A DNA stretch of 64,000 nt from Lignipirellula cremea (GCF_007751035.1 NZ_CP036433.1:1779001-1843000), one strand, 5' to 3'; shown: positions 1 to 9,140, counted from the first letter of the stretch. The notes: generated by a model not told the origin, from the letters alone. A program made the numbers and translations.

Positions 1-84
1 AAGAACCCGAACTCTTTGCCTTGACGCAGCATTAGTGATGGGAAGCGGGACCTGTGGGCAGGTCAGCCTCGCAAAGCCGAGGTG

Positions 85-774
85 CTACTTCTTGTCGTAG
101 TACACGGAGACGCCGGACCGCACGACCAGATACTCGGGCGAGGCGAAGCGATCGACGGTCAGCGTTCGCTGTTCAAAGTCGGCAACCGCCGCGGCGGTAA
201 CGGCCGTATTCTGCAGCGACAATCGTTGCAATCGACGCAGGGCCAGCAGCGGCGGGAACACGGCGTCGGTCACCGCCGTGCCATCGAGCTTCAGCACCCG
301 CAGGTTCCCCAGGGCGGCCAGCGAGGCGGCGCCTTTGTCGGTGACCTGGGTATTCGACAGGCTCAGTTCGCTCAGCTGACGATTATTGGCGGCCAGTACT
401 TTCAGCGTGTCGTCGCCAATCTGCGTGTCGTACAAACGCAACGTCTGCAGGCCCGGCATGTAGGCCAGGAGCTTGCAGCCTTCGTCGGTAATCTTGCTTG
501 CTCCGGCGTCGAGCGACACCACATTCGGCAGGCCGGCGACCTTGGCCAGCGTTTTGTTGCCGTGCTGCTCGCCCAGGCAAACGTAGATCGAAAAGCTCTT
601 GCCGTGTTCGACCAGATCCAGGGCGACCCCTTCGGCCGTTAGTTGGTCGGCGATCGCCTGGGCCGGATGGACGGGCTGATCGGGGGCCTTCTCATCAGGC
701 GCCGCCGCACGGGCTTGACCCGTAAAAGCCAGGGCCGCAATCGCCAGCAAAACACAATAGCAACGGAATTTCAT
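85..774 (-). CDS. Secreted leucine-rich-repeat-like protein
   Basis: A 229-residue protein. Residues 1-23 form a classical signal peptide (hydrophobic run CYCVLLAIAALAFTG ending ARA), so it is probably exported. Residues 75-200 contain repeated LRR-type units such as LQTLRLYDTQIGDDTLKVL and LRVLKLDGTAVTD, spaced about 24 residues apart, the ribonuclease-inhibitor-like kind common in planctomycetes. The ATG at 774 was chosen because the signal peptide follows it directly; a longer in-frame reading adds 25 residues with no function. Such repeats usually bind protein, but no ligand can be named. It stands alone, about 280 bp from the next gene on the same strand. Confidence 0.8.
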   Translation of the reverse strand: MKFRCYCVLLAIAALAFTGQARAAAPDEKAPDQPVHPAQAIADQLTAEGVALDLVEHGKSFSIYVCLGEQHGNKTLAKVAGLPNVVSLDAGASKITDEGCKLLAYMPGLQTLRLYDTQIGDDTLKVLAANNRQLSELSLSNTQVTDKGAASLAALGNLRVLKLDGTAVTDAVFPPLLALRRLQRLSLQNTAVTAAAVADFEQRTLTVDRFASPEYLVVRSGVSVYYDKK

Positions 775-1054
775 AGTGCGTATGGATGGGAAAAGGGGCA
801 GGAGAATCAGTCGAATTCCAGGAGGGCAGAAGCAGTCTGCTGCCTTCATTCAGGCAGGCTGCAGGTCGTCGTTCGTTCCGCCGTCAAAATGCCAGCCGCA
901 ATGCAGCCAGACGCCGAGGAATAAAGGACAATCGTCGTGCGGAGCGTGCTCTCCCTGCGACAGGAAAAACCCGTTCTGCACCTACTACCCTATCTTAACC
1001 TGCCAGGATTCGACTGTCTCCCCCCTCGCAGGCAGGGACAGAAGGCGGGCTCGC

Positions 1055-1285
1055 TCAGGCCGAATCGGTCGACGCTCCCACATAACGGAAGCGGGGCGTC
1101 TCCTGGCCGTCGATGACGACCGTTTCGCAAAACATGGCCAGCGGGCGAACCCACAAGCTGCGGTCCCCATAGCCCTGCCGATACACGACCAGTTGCTCTT
1201 CCGTTTCGCTATGCCGGGCGACGCCCAGCACTTCGTAGTCGGCCCCTTTGTAATGACGGTACGATCCGATTGGCAATTCCGACAT
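1055..1285 (-). CDS. DUF1653 family protein
   Basis: A 76-residue cytoplasmic protein that matches DUF1653 along its whole length: GSYRHYKGADYEVLGVARHS near the start, VVYRQGYGDRSLWVRP in the middle and RFRYVG at the end. The family is small and has no known biochemical role; some members are fused to other domains. The ATG at 1285 gives the family's usual start just before the G-x-Y-x-H-Y-K-G motif. The longer reading frame adds 22 residues without family resemblance. It is divergent from the DinB gene, with 342 bp between them. Confidence 0.85.
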   Translation of the reverse strand: MSELPIGSYRHYKGADYEVLGVARHSETEEQLVVYRQGYGDRSLWVRPLAMFCETVVIDGQETPRFRYVGASTDSA

Positions 1286-1627
1286 CGACGACTCCAGCAG
1301 AAAATCAGCAGCGGGCGGCAAGCCTTGACGCCGGGTCTGGGGCGCAGGCACAGCCGGTCAGTTTAACCGGGATACCTCCACCGGGGACGGGGCGGCTGGC
1401 GAGCGGACGGACGGTTGCTGTGGTGCATGGGCCAATCGCCGCACGATTGTCGCCGGGCCAATTGTCCCGCAAAGGACGGTGGTCAATCGTTTCCTCCAGG
1501 ACGCGTTCCCTGTCGCTACCTTGCCGCGCACTCGACTGGCAGTGCTCGCCCCCCTAGAATTCTACCAGTTCTGGCGTTGGCGTTACCTGACAGGCGCCCT
1601 TCGCCCAACAGGGAGTCGAGGAAAATT
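1286..1627. other. Intergenic region, divergent promoters expected
   Basis: This 342-bp gap lies between two divergently transcribed genes (DUF1653 on minus, DinB on plus), so it must hold both promoters. I see no convincing coding sequence, strong inverted repeat or recognised operator in it. Confidence 0.4.
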
Positions 1628-2119
1628 ATGAGCCTGAAGCAGATACTGCACCGCCAACTGATCGCTGCCCGGGAAACCAGCGAGAAACTGCTGGAAGATT
1701 TCCATACGCCCGAACAGTGGACGAAACAGGTGTGTGACGGCTCGAACCATGCGCTATGGTTTGCGGGCCACATGGGCGTTTCCGACAATTTCTGGATCTC
1801 GCTGATCGCCCCCGAACGCAGCCAGGAGAACGCCGAATTCCAGCGACTGTTCGGACTGGGATCGCAGCCCAGCGCCAATCCCCAGGATTACCCGTCGCCG
1901 GAGGAAGTCCTCCAGGTGATGCGCGAACGACGCCAGGTGCTGCTGGAGATTCTGGCCGATCTGACCGAGGAGGACCTGGCCCGCCCCACGCCGGCCGGCA
2001 CCCCCGAGTTTCTGCCCGACCTGGGCGGCGTGCTGGAAACGGCCATCTGGCACGAGGGGTTACACAGCGGTCAGCTCACCGTGCATCGCCGCGCTTTGGG
2101 CCACCAGCCACTCCAGTAA
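1628..2119 (+). CDS. DinB family protein
   Basis: A 163-residue protein of the DinB/YfiT four-helix-bundle superfamily. Histidines typical of the metal site appear in NHALWFAGHMGVSDNFW (about residues 40-57) and in AIWHEGLHSGQLTVHRR near the C-terminus. Family members are putative metal-dependent transferases acting on small thiols or unknown substrates; despite the name they are unrelated to DNA polymerase IV. The ATG at 1628 was preferred because homology begins at once (MSLKQILHRQLIAARETSEKLL) and the 71 upstream in-frame residues look like non-coding sequence. UspA follows 130 bp downstream. Confidence 0.85.
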   Translation: MSLKQILHRQLIAARETSEKLLEDFHTPEQWTKQVCDGSNHALWFAGHMGVSDNFWISLIAPERSQENAEFQRLFGLGSQPSANPQDYPSPEEVLQVMRERRQVLLEILADLTEEDLARPTPAGTPEFLPDLGGVLETAIWHEGLHSGQLTVHRRALGHQPLQ

Positions 2120-2249
2120 AGTCGCCATCGATCAACGCCGCGACAGTTTGCCGCAGACAAAGTGCGTGTCCTGTCTGCGCAGGGCCGTATAATGGAGGGT
2201 AGGCAAGCAACCTAAGCCCACTCCTCTTTTGCGGTGGAAGGAGCGAATC

Positions 2250-2705
2250 ATGAAATTTCGCAAGATCCTGTTCCCGACCGACTTTTCCCACACAGGCGAC
2301 GCCGCCATGGCTGTGGCGACCGCGCTTGCCCGCGATAGCGAAGCGGAATTGCTGATCGTCCATGTCGAAGAGGCCCCGCCGACCTACGAAGGGGCTTTGT
2401 ACTACGGCATGGTGATGCCCGACACGGCCGCCCAGCAGCAAATGCTCGACTCTGTCCGGCCGACCGATACGCGCGTGGCCTGCCGGCGATTCCTGCTGGA
2501 AGGGCCGCCGGCCCAGGCGCTGGTGCAGTTTGCCGCAGAGGAAGGCGTCGACCTGATCGTGATGGGCACGCACGGCCGCACCGGTCTCAGTCGGTTACTG
2601 ATGGGGAGCGTCGCCGAAGAAGTCATACGGCACAGCAAAGTTCCCGTGCTCAGCCTTCGCCACGACGCCCAAATGCTGGTTGAAGACGAATCGCCTGCAG
2701 ATTAA
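2250..2705 (+). CDS. Universal stress protein (UspA family)
   Basis: A 151-residue single-domain Usp protein. It begins with the typical strand MKFRKILFPTDFS and holds the ATP-binding signature G-x2-G-x9-G-S at residues 106-121 (GTHGRTGLSRLLMGSV), followed by VPVLSLR. This marks it as an ATP-binding UspA of the MJ0577 type rather than a non-binding UspA. A purine-rich Shine-Dalgarno (GGAAGGAG, about 2236-2243) supports the ATG at 2250. Family role: stress or dormancy signalling in the cytoplasm; the specific trigger is unknown. It converges with the large cytochrome gene. Confidence 0.92.
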   Translation: MKFRKILFPTDFSHTGDAAMAVATALARDSEAELLIVHVEEAPPTYEGALYYGMVMPDTAAQQQMLDSVRPTDTRVACRRFLLEGPPAQALVQFAAEEGVDLIVMGTHGRTGLSRLLMGSVAEEVIRHSKVPVLSLRHDAQMLVEDESPAD

Positions 2706-2914
2706 TCCAAAGAAGAATGGAACGCTGAGGGGCCGGAGGAAAACGAGGAGAGAGTTCTTTCGTGTCCACGAATGGCTGTCGCCCCACCTTCGCCTCGCTG
2801 GCTTTCCTTCTGGGTGCGACGTCGTTTGTGGTGACGATCCGATCGACTCCCGCTCCTGTTTCTTCTCCTGGGTTGCTCCCGTTTCTCTGCGGTGAACCTT
2901 TCTTCTGAGTCGCT

Positions 2915-5900
2915 TTACTTGCCAGTAACCCAGGCGGCCTGGGCCGGCGAGTTGGCGATGTCGTTCAGTTCCAGCCGCAGCGGCGTGGTCCGCACGTTGT
3001 TGTCGATGGTGAGGGTCAGCCGATGCTGGCCCGACGGCAGATCGAGCGTCGTTTCTGAATCCAGCGGCGTCGGCTTGCCGTCGACCCATAACGCCAGTCC
3101 CGCCGTATCCTGGCAGACCAGGCTGATCGGCCCCGCTTCCGTCACTTCCAGGTCGCAACGCACCACGCTGGTCGGCGGCACATTACCCCAGGGAGTAAAC
3201 CGCGGCAGCCCTTCCAGGGGAGTATCGCCCGAAACTTTGGCGTACAGCGGTTGCCAGGACAGGGCCGGGTCGTCGGTGGCGGCCGTGTCGAAACTGGTGC
3301 GGTTGAGCCGCTTGTGTCCGACCGCCGTCCAGATCAGCTTCTCAAAGCGCCGGGCGACACGATCCTGCCCCACGGCGTAATCGCCTTTGCCGAGTTCCGA
3401 CAGGAAGCGAACCAGGTCGGTGAGCTCCGCCCGGGTGAGCAGATCGACGGCGCCTTCGGGCATCAGGGAGCGGCCTTCGCGGCGGGCTTCGATGGCGTCG
3501 AGCGGGGTGGCGATCTCCCGGTCGTTGGCGTCCCGCAGGACCAGCTCTTTGTCGGTCTGTCGCAGGAACACGCCCGACAGCACCTGGCCTTCGTCGGTCA
3601 TGATGGTCAGGGAGTGGAAGTTCTCTTTGATCTTTTTGTTGGGATAGATGAGCGATTCCAGCAGGTAATCGACCGGGGCGCTGCCGCCGATGCTGGCAAG
3701 GTCGGGACCAACGCGGCCGCCGGCTCCGCCAATCGCATGACAGGCCTGGCAGTTGAGGGCGGCGCGGCGATAGATGTCCTCGCCGTGGATCGGGTTGCCC
3801 GCCTGGCGAACGTCGGCGACGATCTGTTCAAACTCGTCCGGTTCCATGGCGTTCCAGCCCCGCTCGGTCAGCGAGCCGGCGTTGCGCAGCGCTTCGATCG
3901 CTGCCGGCGCCTGCTGGGCGGCTCGTTGGGCTTCGCGAATGGCCAGCCGCGCCAGGTCGGGCGGCAGCTGCTGGTCGGTCAAAGCCTTGACCAGCGCGGC
4001 GGCGCCCTGCTTGCGCGACAACAGGGCCGCGATCAAAGTCGACGGGTCCAGGTCGGCCGGAGCCGCCTGCAGTATCTCCACCGCCAGGCTGGCGGCTTGC
4101 GACAGATCGAGCGCAGCCAGCGCCGCAGCCGCTTGTTGCCTGGCGACAAACTGCGGATGCGTCCGGGCGATTTTCGCCAGCACCTCGACGCTGTCCGGTC
4201 CGCCCAGCTGGGCGACGGCCGTGATCGCGGCCGCCCTGGCCGGTGAATCTTCGGCCTCTTCGGCCAGCTTTTCAATCGAGGACCGTAACGGTTCAACTTC
4301 CCAGGCGCCAATGGCGGACACGGTCGCCAGCTGCAGGGCCGGGTCGTTCAGCAGCAGCAGGTCGCCCAGCTTGCTGATGTCCGAGGCTGGTCGCGTTTTC
4401 AGACGGGTGGTGTTTTCGACCAGCGCCTGCAGCAGGGCCGCCTGCTGGGCCGGCGAGGTTTTGGCCCGGGCGACGATCAGCTCCAGCACGCGGCCTAACT
4501 CGGCAGGGCCGCCGAGCGAGGCGATGACTTCCAGCAGTTCATGATGCTTCTCGGGCGGAGCAGTTTCCTCTTCGATCTGTTTGAGCAAAAGCGGAGCCAG
4601 CTCCGATGCTTCGGCCGACTGGGCGGCGAACATCAACTGGCTCACGCTATTAAACTTCAGCTCGCCCGCGATCACCGCCGGCAACCAGTACGGCTGCAGG
4701 TCCCGCATCGCTTGCCACAAGGCGAAATCCAGGAACCGGTCGACCGGCTGGTCGAGCGCCGCCAGGGCATAGACGGCGGCCTGCGCCGACTCCATACGGG
4801 CCAGCGCCCGAACCGCTTCCAGGCGCACTTGCGGATGCGGGTCGAGGGCGCCAGCGGCCATCATCGGCAGCGGCTGTTCAAACGCATCGCGCCAGCGATA
4901 GAGCACGCGCATGGCGGCCGCCCGGACATGATGGTCGGGCGAGCCCAGCAGTTCCCGCAGTAACCCGGGCGAAGGGTGACGCACGCACTGCAGCGTCCAC
5001 AACGCTTCCAGGCGATGGTGTTCATAACGCGGGTCGTCGGATTCCAGCTCCGACAGCCACTTCTCCAGCGGCTCCACCACCGCGCCGGCGCCGCGGGCCC
5101 GCAGCACCATTTTGGCGTTCTGCCGCACCCAGGGCTCGGTCGATTTAAGCTGGTCGAGCAGTTCTTCCATGCCGGCCGTAATCAGGTGCGGCGGCGACAG
5201 CAGCGGCCGGTCTTTTGCCGTGACCCGCCAGATGCGGCCATGCGTATGGTCGCGGCGTTCGTCGCGAAAGTCGACCTCGCCATGCTGGATGATCGGGTTG
5301 TACCAGTCGGCAATGTAGATCGCGCCGTCGGGGCCCATTTTGACATCGATCGGGCGGAAGGCGGTGTGGCTGGACTTGATCAGTTCCGTCTCTTGCCGGG
5401 AGACATACCCGGAGCCGTTTTCAGAAACGACGAACCGGCAAACGCGGTGGGCGCGGAAGTCGTTCGTCAGCATGTTCCCTTGCCAGTCGTCCGGCAGATG
5501 GGCGCCGCCGGCGATCTCCAGGCCGCAATGTTTGGGGCTGCCGGGATTCAAACCCTCCAGCCGCCGCGGGGCGCCCGGCGAAGCCACGAACACGCTGCCA
5601 GGGAAGGCGTAATTGATCCCTTCGCCATAGGCGCCGTCGGTCACAAACGACTGACCCCAGTCGTCGAACTGGTGCCCCCAGGGATTTACAAAGCCGCGGC
5701 AGAGCACATCCAGGTCGAACGTTTCTGGGCGAAATCGCCAGATGCCGCCGCCGTTGAGTCGCTGCACGCCTTGGGGCGTTTCGACATGGCTGTGGATGTA
5801 AATCGACTGGTTCATGTAGAGGGCGCCGTCGGGTCCCCACTGCAGCGTGTGCAGCAGGTGATGGGTGTCTTCGGTGCCAAAACCAGAGAGCACCACGCGG

Positions 5901-6358
5901 CGCCGATCGGCTTTGCCGTCGTGGTCGGTGTCGCGCAGGTGGATGAGCTCGGTGCTGTTGGCGACGTAGGCGCCGCCGTCGCCTGGCGCCACGCCGGTCG
6001 GGATCAGCAGTCCCTCGGCAAAGACGGTCGTCTGGTCGGCGGAGCCGTCGCCGTTCCGGTCTTCGACGATCAGGATTTTGTCGTTCGCCTGCTGGCCTGG
6101 CTTGACCTGGGGATAAACTTCGCTGCTGGCAATCCAGAGCCGGCCCTGGGCGTCGAAGTTCATCTGGATCGGTTTGGCGATCAGCGGATCCGAGGCGTAC
6201 AGGTTCACCTCGAAACCATCGGCCACCACAAAGCTGGCCCGTTCCAGTTCTGGATCCGGGTCAGGGATATCGCGCAGGTCGCGCTGGGCCAGCGCGGAAC
6301 CGGGCAACGCCCAGACCGCAAGGAGACAAACAGCGGCGAAGCAGATAGAGAATTTCAT
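2915..6358 (-). CDS. PVC-type membrane dehydrogenase/HEAT/cytochrome c protein
   Basis: A 1147-residue exported protein with a signal peptide at 1-24 (ends SALAQ). Domain order: a beta-propeller of the planctomycete membrane-bound dehydrogenase type at about 30-400 (FVVADGFEVNLYASDP, then PIQMNFDAQGRLWIASSEVYP); an alpha-solenoid of HEAT-like repeats at about 400-830; a cytochrome c domain with a single CxxCH heme site at 870-874 (CQACHAIGG); and a C-terminal beta-rich domain. The family is greatly expanded in Planctomycetota and Verrucomicrobia and is thought to oxidise sugars or related substrates in the periplasm, passing electrons through the heme; the substrate is unknown. It lies 20 bp after the SGNH hydrolase, so the two are probably co-transcribed. 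Confidence 0.92.
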   Translation of the reverse strand: MKFSICFAAVCLLAVWALPGSALAQRDLRDIPDPDPELERASFVVADGFEVNLYASDPLIAKPIQMNFDAQGRLWIASSEVYPQVKPGQQANDKILIVEDRNGDGSADQTTVFAEGLLIPTGVAPGDGGAYVANSTELIHLRDTDHDGKADRRRVVLSGFGTEDTHHLLHTLQWGPDGALYMNQSIYIHSHVETPQGVQRLNGGGIWRFRPETFDLDVLCRGFVNPWGHQFDDWGQSFVTDGAYGEGINYAFPGSVFVASPGAPRRLEGLNPGSPKHCGLEIAGGAHLPDDWQGNMLTNDFRAHRVCRFVVSENGSGYVSRQETELIKSSHTAFRPIDVKMGPDGAIYIADWYNPIIQHGEVDFRDERRDHTHGRIWRVTAKDRPLLSPPHLITAGMEELLDQLKSTEPWVRQNAKMVLRARGAGAVVEPLEKWLSELESDDPRYEHHRLEALWTLQCVRHPSPGLLRELLGSPDHHVRAAAMRVLYRWRDAFEQPLPMMAAGALDPHPQVRLEAVRALARMESAQAAVYALAALDQPVDRFLDFALWQAMRDLQPYWLPAVIAGELKFNSVSQLMFAAQSAEASELAPLLLKQIEEETAPPEKHHELLEVIASLGGPAELGRVLELIVARAKTSPAQQAALLQALVENTTRLKTRPASDISKLGDLLLLNDPALQLATVSAIGAWEVEPLRSSIEKLAEEAEDSPARAAAITAVAQLGGPDSVEVLAKIARTHPQFVARQQAAAALAALDLSQAASLAVEILQAAPADLDPSTLIAALLSRKQGAAALVKALTDQQLPPDLARLAIREAQRAAQQAPAAIEALRNAGSLTERGWNAMEPDEFEQIVADVRQAGNPIHGEDIYRRAALNCQACHAIGGAGGRVGPDLASIGGSAPVDYLLESLIYPNKKIKENFHSLTIMTDEGQVLSGVFLRQTDKELVLRDANDREIATPLDAIEARREGRSLMPEGAVDLLTRAELTDLVRFLSELGKGDYAVGQDRVARRFEKLIWTAVGHKRLNRTSFDTAATDDPALSWQPLYAKVSGDTPLEGLPRFTPWGNVPPTSVVRCDLEVTEAGPISLVCQDTAGLALWVDGKPTPLDSETTLDLPSGQHRLTLTIDNNVRTTPLRLELNDIANSPAQAAWVTGK

Positions 6359-6378
6359 AATATCGACGCCAGGGGCGC

Positions 6379-7932
6379 TTAGGGCGAGTCTTCGAGGCGA
6401 ATCAATTCAAAGCGATGCGGCACAGGACGCTGCAGGCGGAAGATGCTGTTTTCTTTCTCTTCCACCAGCGGGTCAAATTGCGGAACTTCCGCCGCGTTGT
6501 TCCCTTGTTCGTGCTGGCGGAACAGAAACAGGTACGTTTCGTTCTGGGGCCGATGCCGATGAAAGAACAGGGTGTTCTTTTCATGGATCGCTTTCCGCAG
6601 CAGCCGCAGCTGTTCGTAACTGTAGGTCCGGCGGAAGTCGACGCCGCGGCCCCAGTGTTCATGGGTGGCGGCGATCAGCGGCTTGCCGTCGACCTGCAGA
6701 CCGTAACGTCCCGGAGCCAGGCCGTCGACCCGTAACCGGGCCTGCGGCGCCAGCAGGTCGGCGCCCACTGGCGAGTTGGCTGGCGCCGGCAGCGTCGGCA
6801 ATTGCGCATCGACTGCAGTGAAAGAAAGCGACGTCGGGCCGGCGACAACGTCGCTGGCGACGACTCCGCCGGATCGGGGTGGATCGCTTTCTTCGACATC
6901 AAACGCCATCCACCAGGCCGCTGGCGTAACGCCCAGCGCTTTGGCCAGGATAGGGGCCGTCCGCCAGTAACCATAGGGCGAGAAGTGCACGCCGTTGTCG
7001 GTCAGCTGTTCCAGCGGGGCCGAAGAATTCTGTTTGGCCGGCTCGCCCAGAGGCTGCAGGAAGTCAATGTAGGTCAGATCCCGCGCTTTGGCGGCAGCCT
7101 GCAGGACGCCCGCATACAGGGGGAGCGCCTCGTTGTAGGCGGCCGGATCGGGCAACGGCGGACCCAGGTTTTCGTACCGATACGGCGAGAGCAACACGAT
7201 CCGCGCCGAGTGTTTTTGCAGTTCGTCCAGCAGGCGATCCATGTCGAGCATAAAGGCCGCCACTCCGGCCGCGCCCGCATGGGCAGCGTTCCCACCGTAA
7301 GCGATAATGATCACCGTCGGCTCGCACAACTCAACGTCGTGCAGCAGGCGTTTAAAGCCGTCGTCGGGTTTGCCGAACAACGCCCGGGAGTGGCCGCGGG
7401 CCGTATCGCCGCTCCAGCCCAGGTTGCGAAACAGCACCGGTTGCTCTCGCGGAGCGGTGCTCAGCAGGGTCTCCAGAAAGTCGTGCGTTTGCATCCGCTC
7501 TACAAAGGTCGAACCCAGCCAGACGACCCGGTCGCCGTCATGCAGTTGGAAACCCGATTCGTTCGCTGCAGCGCCGGCCGGATCTTCGTCCGCATCGAGG
7601 ACGGCGTCCTCACGGGCGTCTTCTGCTTCGTCCGCCGGATCGGCGCCGCGCGTTTCTGTTTCCTGGGTTTCCGTCGCCTGGGTTTCCGTCGCCTGGGTTT
7701 CCGTCGCCTGGGTTTCCGTCGCCTGGGTTTCCGTCGCCGGTGGCGCCGCGGCGTCGACTTCTGCGACAGCGCTGGCGGACTCGGCGGGCAAGTCGGGATC
7801 TGCCTGGACAGGCAAGGCGATCGCTGACAGAAGCAGCAACGCGACCAGCAGCAGAGACCCAGGGGATAGCCAGGGCGGAACGCTTCCGGCCCATAGTGGA
7901 TGGCGGCTGCACCTGTTCCTGGAGGTGTTCAT
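6379..7932 (-). CDS. Exported SGNH/GDSL-type hydrolase
   Basis: About 517 residues. A strongly hydrophobic export segment (LLLVALLLLSAIALP) lies near the N-terminus, followed by a low-complexity Ala/Thr/Glu/Gln linker with five tandem ATETQ units. The catalytic domain shows SGNH blocks: block I as WLGSTFVER, a G-x-N-like block III as AYGGNAAHAG and block V as DNGVHFSPYGYW (D-x2-H), fitting an esterase of carbohydrate or acyl substrates. A C-terminal beta-rich region follows. The start is uncertain: ATG at 7932 or at 7947; neither has a strong ribosome binding site. First gene of the pair with the cytochrome protein. Confidence 0.8.
   Translation of the reverse strand: MNTSRNRCSRHPLWAGSVPPWLSPGSLLLVALLLLSAIALPVQADPDLPAESASAVAEVDAAAPPATETQATETQATETQATETQATETQETETRGADPADEAEDAREDAVLDADEDPAGAAANESGFQLHDGDRVVWLGSTFVERMQTHDFLETLLSTAPREQPVLFRNLGWSGDTARGHSRALFGKPDDGFKRLLHDVELCEPTVIIIAYGGNAAHAGAAGVAAFMLDMDRLLDELQKHSARIVLLSPYRYENLGPPLPDPAAYNEALPLYAGVLQAAAKARDLTYIDFLQPLGEPAKQNSSAPLEQLTDNGVHFSPYGYWRTAPILAKALGVTPAAWWMAFDVEESDPPRSGGVVASDVVAGPTSLSFTAVDAQLPTLPAPANSPVGADLLAPQARLRVDGLAPGRYGLQVDGKPLIAATHEHWGRGVDFRRTYSYEQLRLLRKAIHEKNTLFFHRHRPQNETYLFLFRQHEQGNNAAEVPQFDPLVEEKENSIFRLQRPVPHRFELIRLEDSP
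7662..7736. repeat. Five tandem 15-bp repeats coding for ATETQ
   Basis: Five perfect copies of cctgggtttccgtcg follow one another inside the SGNH hydrolase gene. Read on the minus strand they encode ATETQ five times, forming the linker between the signal segment and the catalytic domain. The unit is a multiple of three, so changes in copy number would alter linker length without a frameshift. Confidence 0.95.
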
Positions 7933-7990
7933 AGAGAGCCCAAACATGTGGCAACGCATCCTGCGAGTTGTGGTGGGAGACCACCCGAAC

Positions 7991-8025
7991 GTTTGCGATC
8001 GTAAATTAGCCTGGCGATCGCAAAC
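7991..8025. promoter_or_regulatory. 11-bp perfect inverted repeat, possible operator
   Basis: The arms are GTTTGCGATCG (7991-8001) and CGATCGCAAAC (8015-8025), separated by 13 bp. It lies about 45-60 bp upstream of the SGNH hydrolase start on the minus strand, where an operator or leader hairpin would sit. No matching regulator can be named. The core includes the GCGATCGC-type palindrome. Confidence 0.45.
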
Positions 8026-8308
8026 CGGGCCGTCGTGTTCAGCAATGGAAGCGACGAAGGGCCTCATGCGGTTAATATTGGCGAGAGACGGCTTCGCAAT
8101 TTACTCGATCCATTCTACATGCAGAGAGACCGCACCGCGAACTTCCTCGTGCACATTATCTTCCCCGCAGAGAATCACGGACCAAAGGCAAGCATCGCGG
8201 GTCCACTCCGCGATCAATCGGGAGGGGGAAGTTTGTATTTCCTGCAGTATCGGGTCTGACGCGCGGCGGGTCAACTTGGAAAATCCTCCCCGCTTGCCGA
8301 CAGCAATT

Positions 8309-8339
8309 CTTGCATCTGGCGTTTCCTGCCAGATGCAAG
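8309..8339. repeat. 12-bp perfect inverted repeat (strong hairpin)
   Basis: The arms are CTTGCATCTGGC (8309-8320) and GCCAGATGCAAG (8328-8339) with a 7-nt loop. There is no run of T after either arm, so it is not a typical intrinsic terminator. It lies in the middle of the long divergent intergenic region and could be a structured RNA, a protein-binding site or a REP-like remnant. Confidence 0.5.
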
Positions 8340-8681
8340 CCTGGTGTTCGACGCGTCAGGATGATTGCCGGCCGTCCGATCACACGGCCGAGGGCAAAGT
8401 CTTTCACCACGCACCAAAGTTTCCACGGGACCCGTTCCGGAAGATTTTTCCTTAAGAAAAATTGTCGCACCCATGAGCGAAATCGCGGCGTGGTTGCCTC
8501 CGCACCCAAGCAATCCAGGCTTTTTTCACGAAGCTTCGTTCCCTGCCTCGGCGACTGGTACGACGATTGCACTTGTCTGACATAGGACACTTACCCACCT
8601 TGCTGCGACTCAAGCCGTGCAAGTTTTTCATAAAACGATCACACTCCCTTCAATTCAATCCAGGACGGAAGGAACACTCCG

Positions 8682-9140
8682 ATGCTTCCCGCCACCACCG
8701 AACGCGTTGCTGTGAATACGCCCGACTGTATCAACGAGAAAATTCGCCGTCGGACCGATGAGCACATCGCCTATTACGCCCAGGCCAGTCGCGCGGCGAT
8801 TGATGCCCGGCTGTTGGAACTCGACGAGGAATGGGATATCGAACGCACCCTGGAGACGAACGCCGCCGCCGTGTCGCTGGTGGGGCTCACGCTGGGCGCA
8901 ACGGTCAGCCGTAAATGGTTTCTCTTCCCGGGCGTGGTCGCTGCCTTTTTGATGCAGCACGCGGTGCAGGGCTGGTGCCCGCCCGTTCCGCTTTTTCGCC
9001 GGCTGGGCATTCGCACCGCGGCCGAGATCGCTGAAGAGCGGTACGCCCTGAAAGCACTTCGCGGCGATTTCCGCCAGGTGTCCCAGGAAAGCGCCGATGG
9101 GCCCTGCGCCCTGGAAGCGATTGAAGCGGTCCGCATGTAA
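8682..9140 (+). CDS. DUF2892/YgaP-like inner membrane protein
   Basis: A 152-residue protein. After a charged N-terminal helix (residues 1-60) come two membrane segments, AAAVSLVGLTLGATVS and FLFPGVVAAFLMQHAVQ. The C-proximal GWCPPVPLFRRLGIRTAAEI is the signature seen in YgaP-like DUF2892 membrane proteins, several of which are fused to or encoded near rhodanese or DsrE sulfur-handling proteins. A good Shine-Dalgarno (GGAAGGA) precedes the ATG at 8682. A DsrE-family gene follows, so a role linked to sulfane sulfur is a reasonable inference, not a demonstrated one. Confidence 0.72.
   Translation: MLPATTERVAVNTPDCINEKIRRRTDEHIAYYAQASRAAIDARLLELDEEWDIERTLETNAAAVSLVGLTLGATVSRKWFLFPGVVAAFLMQHAVQGWCPPVPLFRRLGIRTAAEIAEERYALKALRGDFRQVSQESADGPCALEAIEAVRM

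Larger units (their letters stand above)
7933..8681. other. Long intergenic region with two perfect inverted repeats
   Basis: This 749-bp gap lies between divergent genes (SGNH hydrolase on minus, DUF2892-like on plus). Short reading frames in it have no recognisable features and I do not call them. It contains two perfect inverted repeats (listed separately at 7991-8025 and 8309-8339) and an AT-rich near-palindrome around 8448-8465 (TTTTTCCTTAAGAAAAA). Both flanking genes need promoters here. Confidence 0.5.

Noticed and set aside
7662-7736. CRISPR-like array
   Set aside because: The repeats are only 15 bp, have no spacers and code in frame for ATETQ.
8156-8590. A 144-codon minus-strand frame in the 749-bp divergent gap
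   Set aside because: It crosses the perfect inverted repeat at 8309-8339, has no ribosome binding site or domain, and its composition is unlike neighbouring genes.
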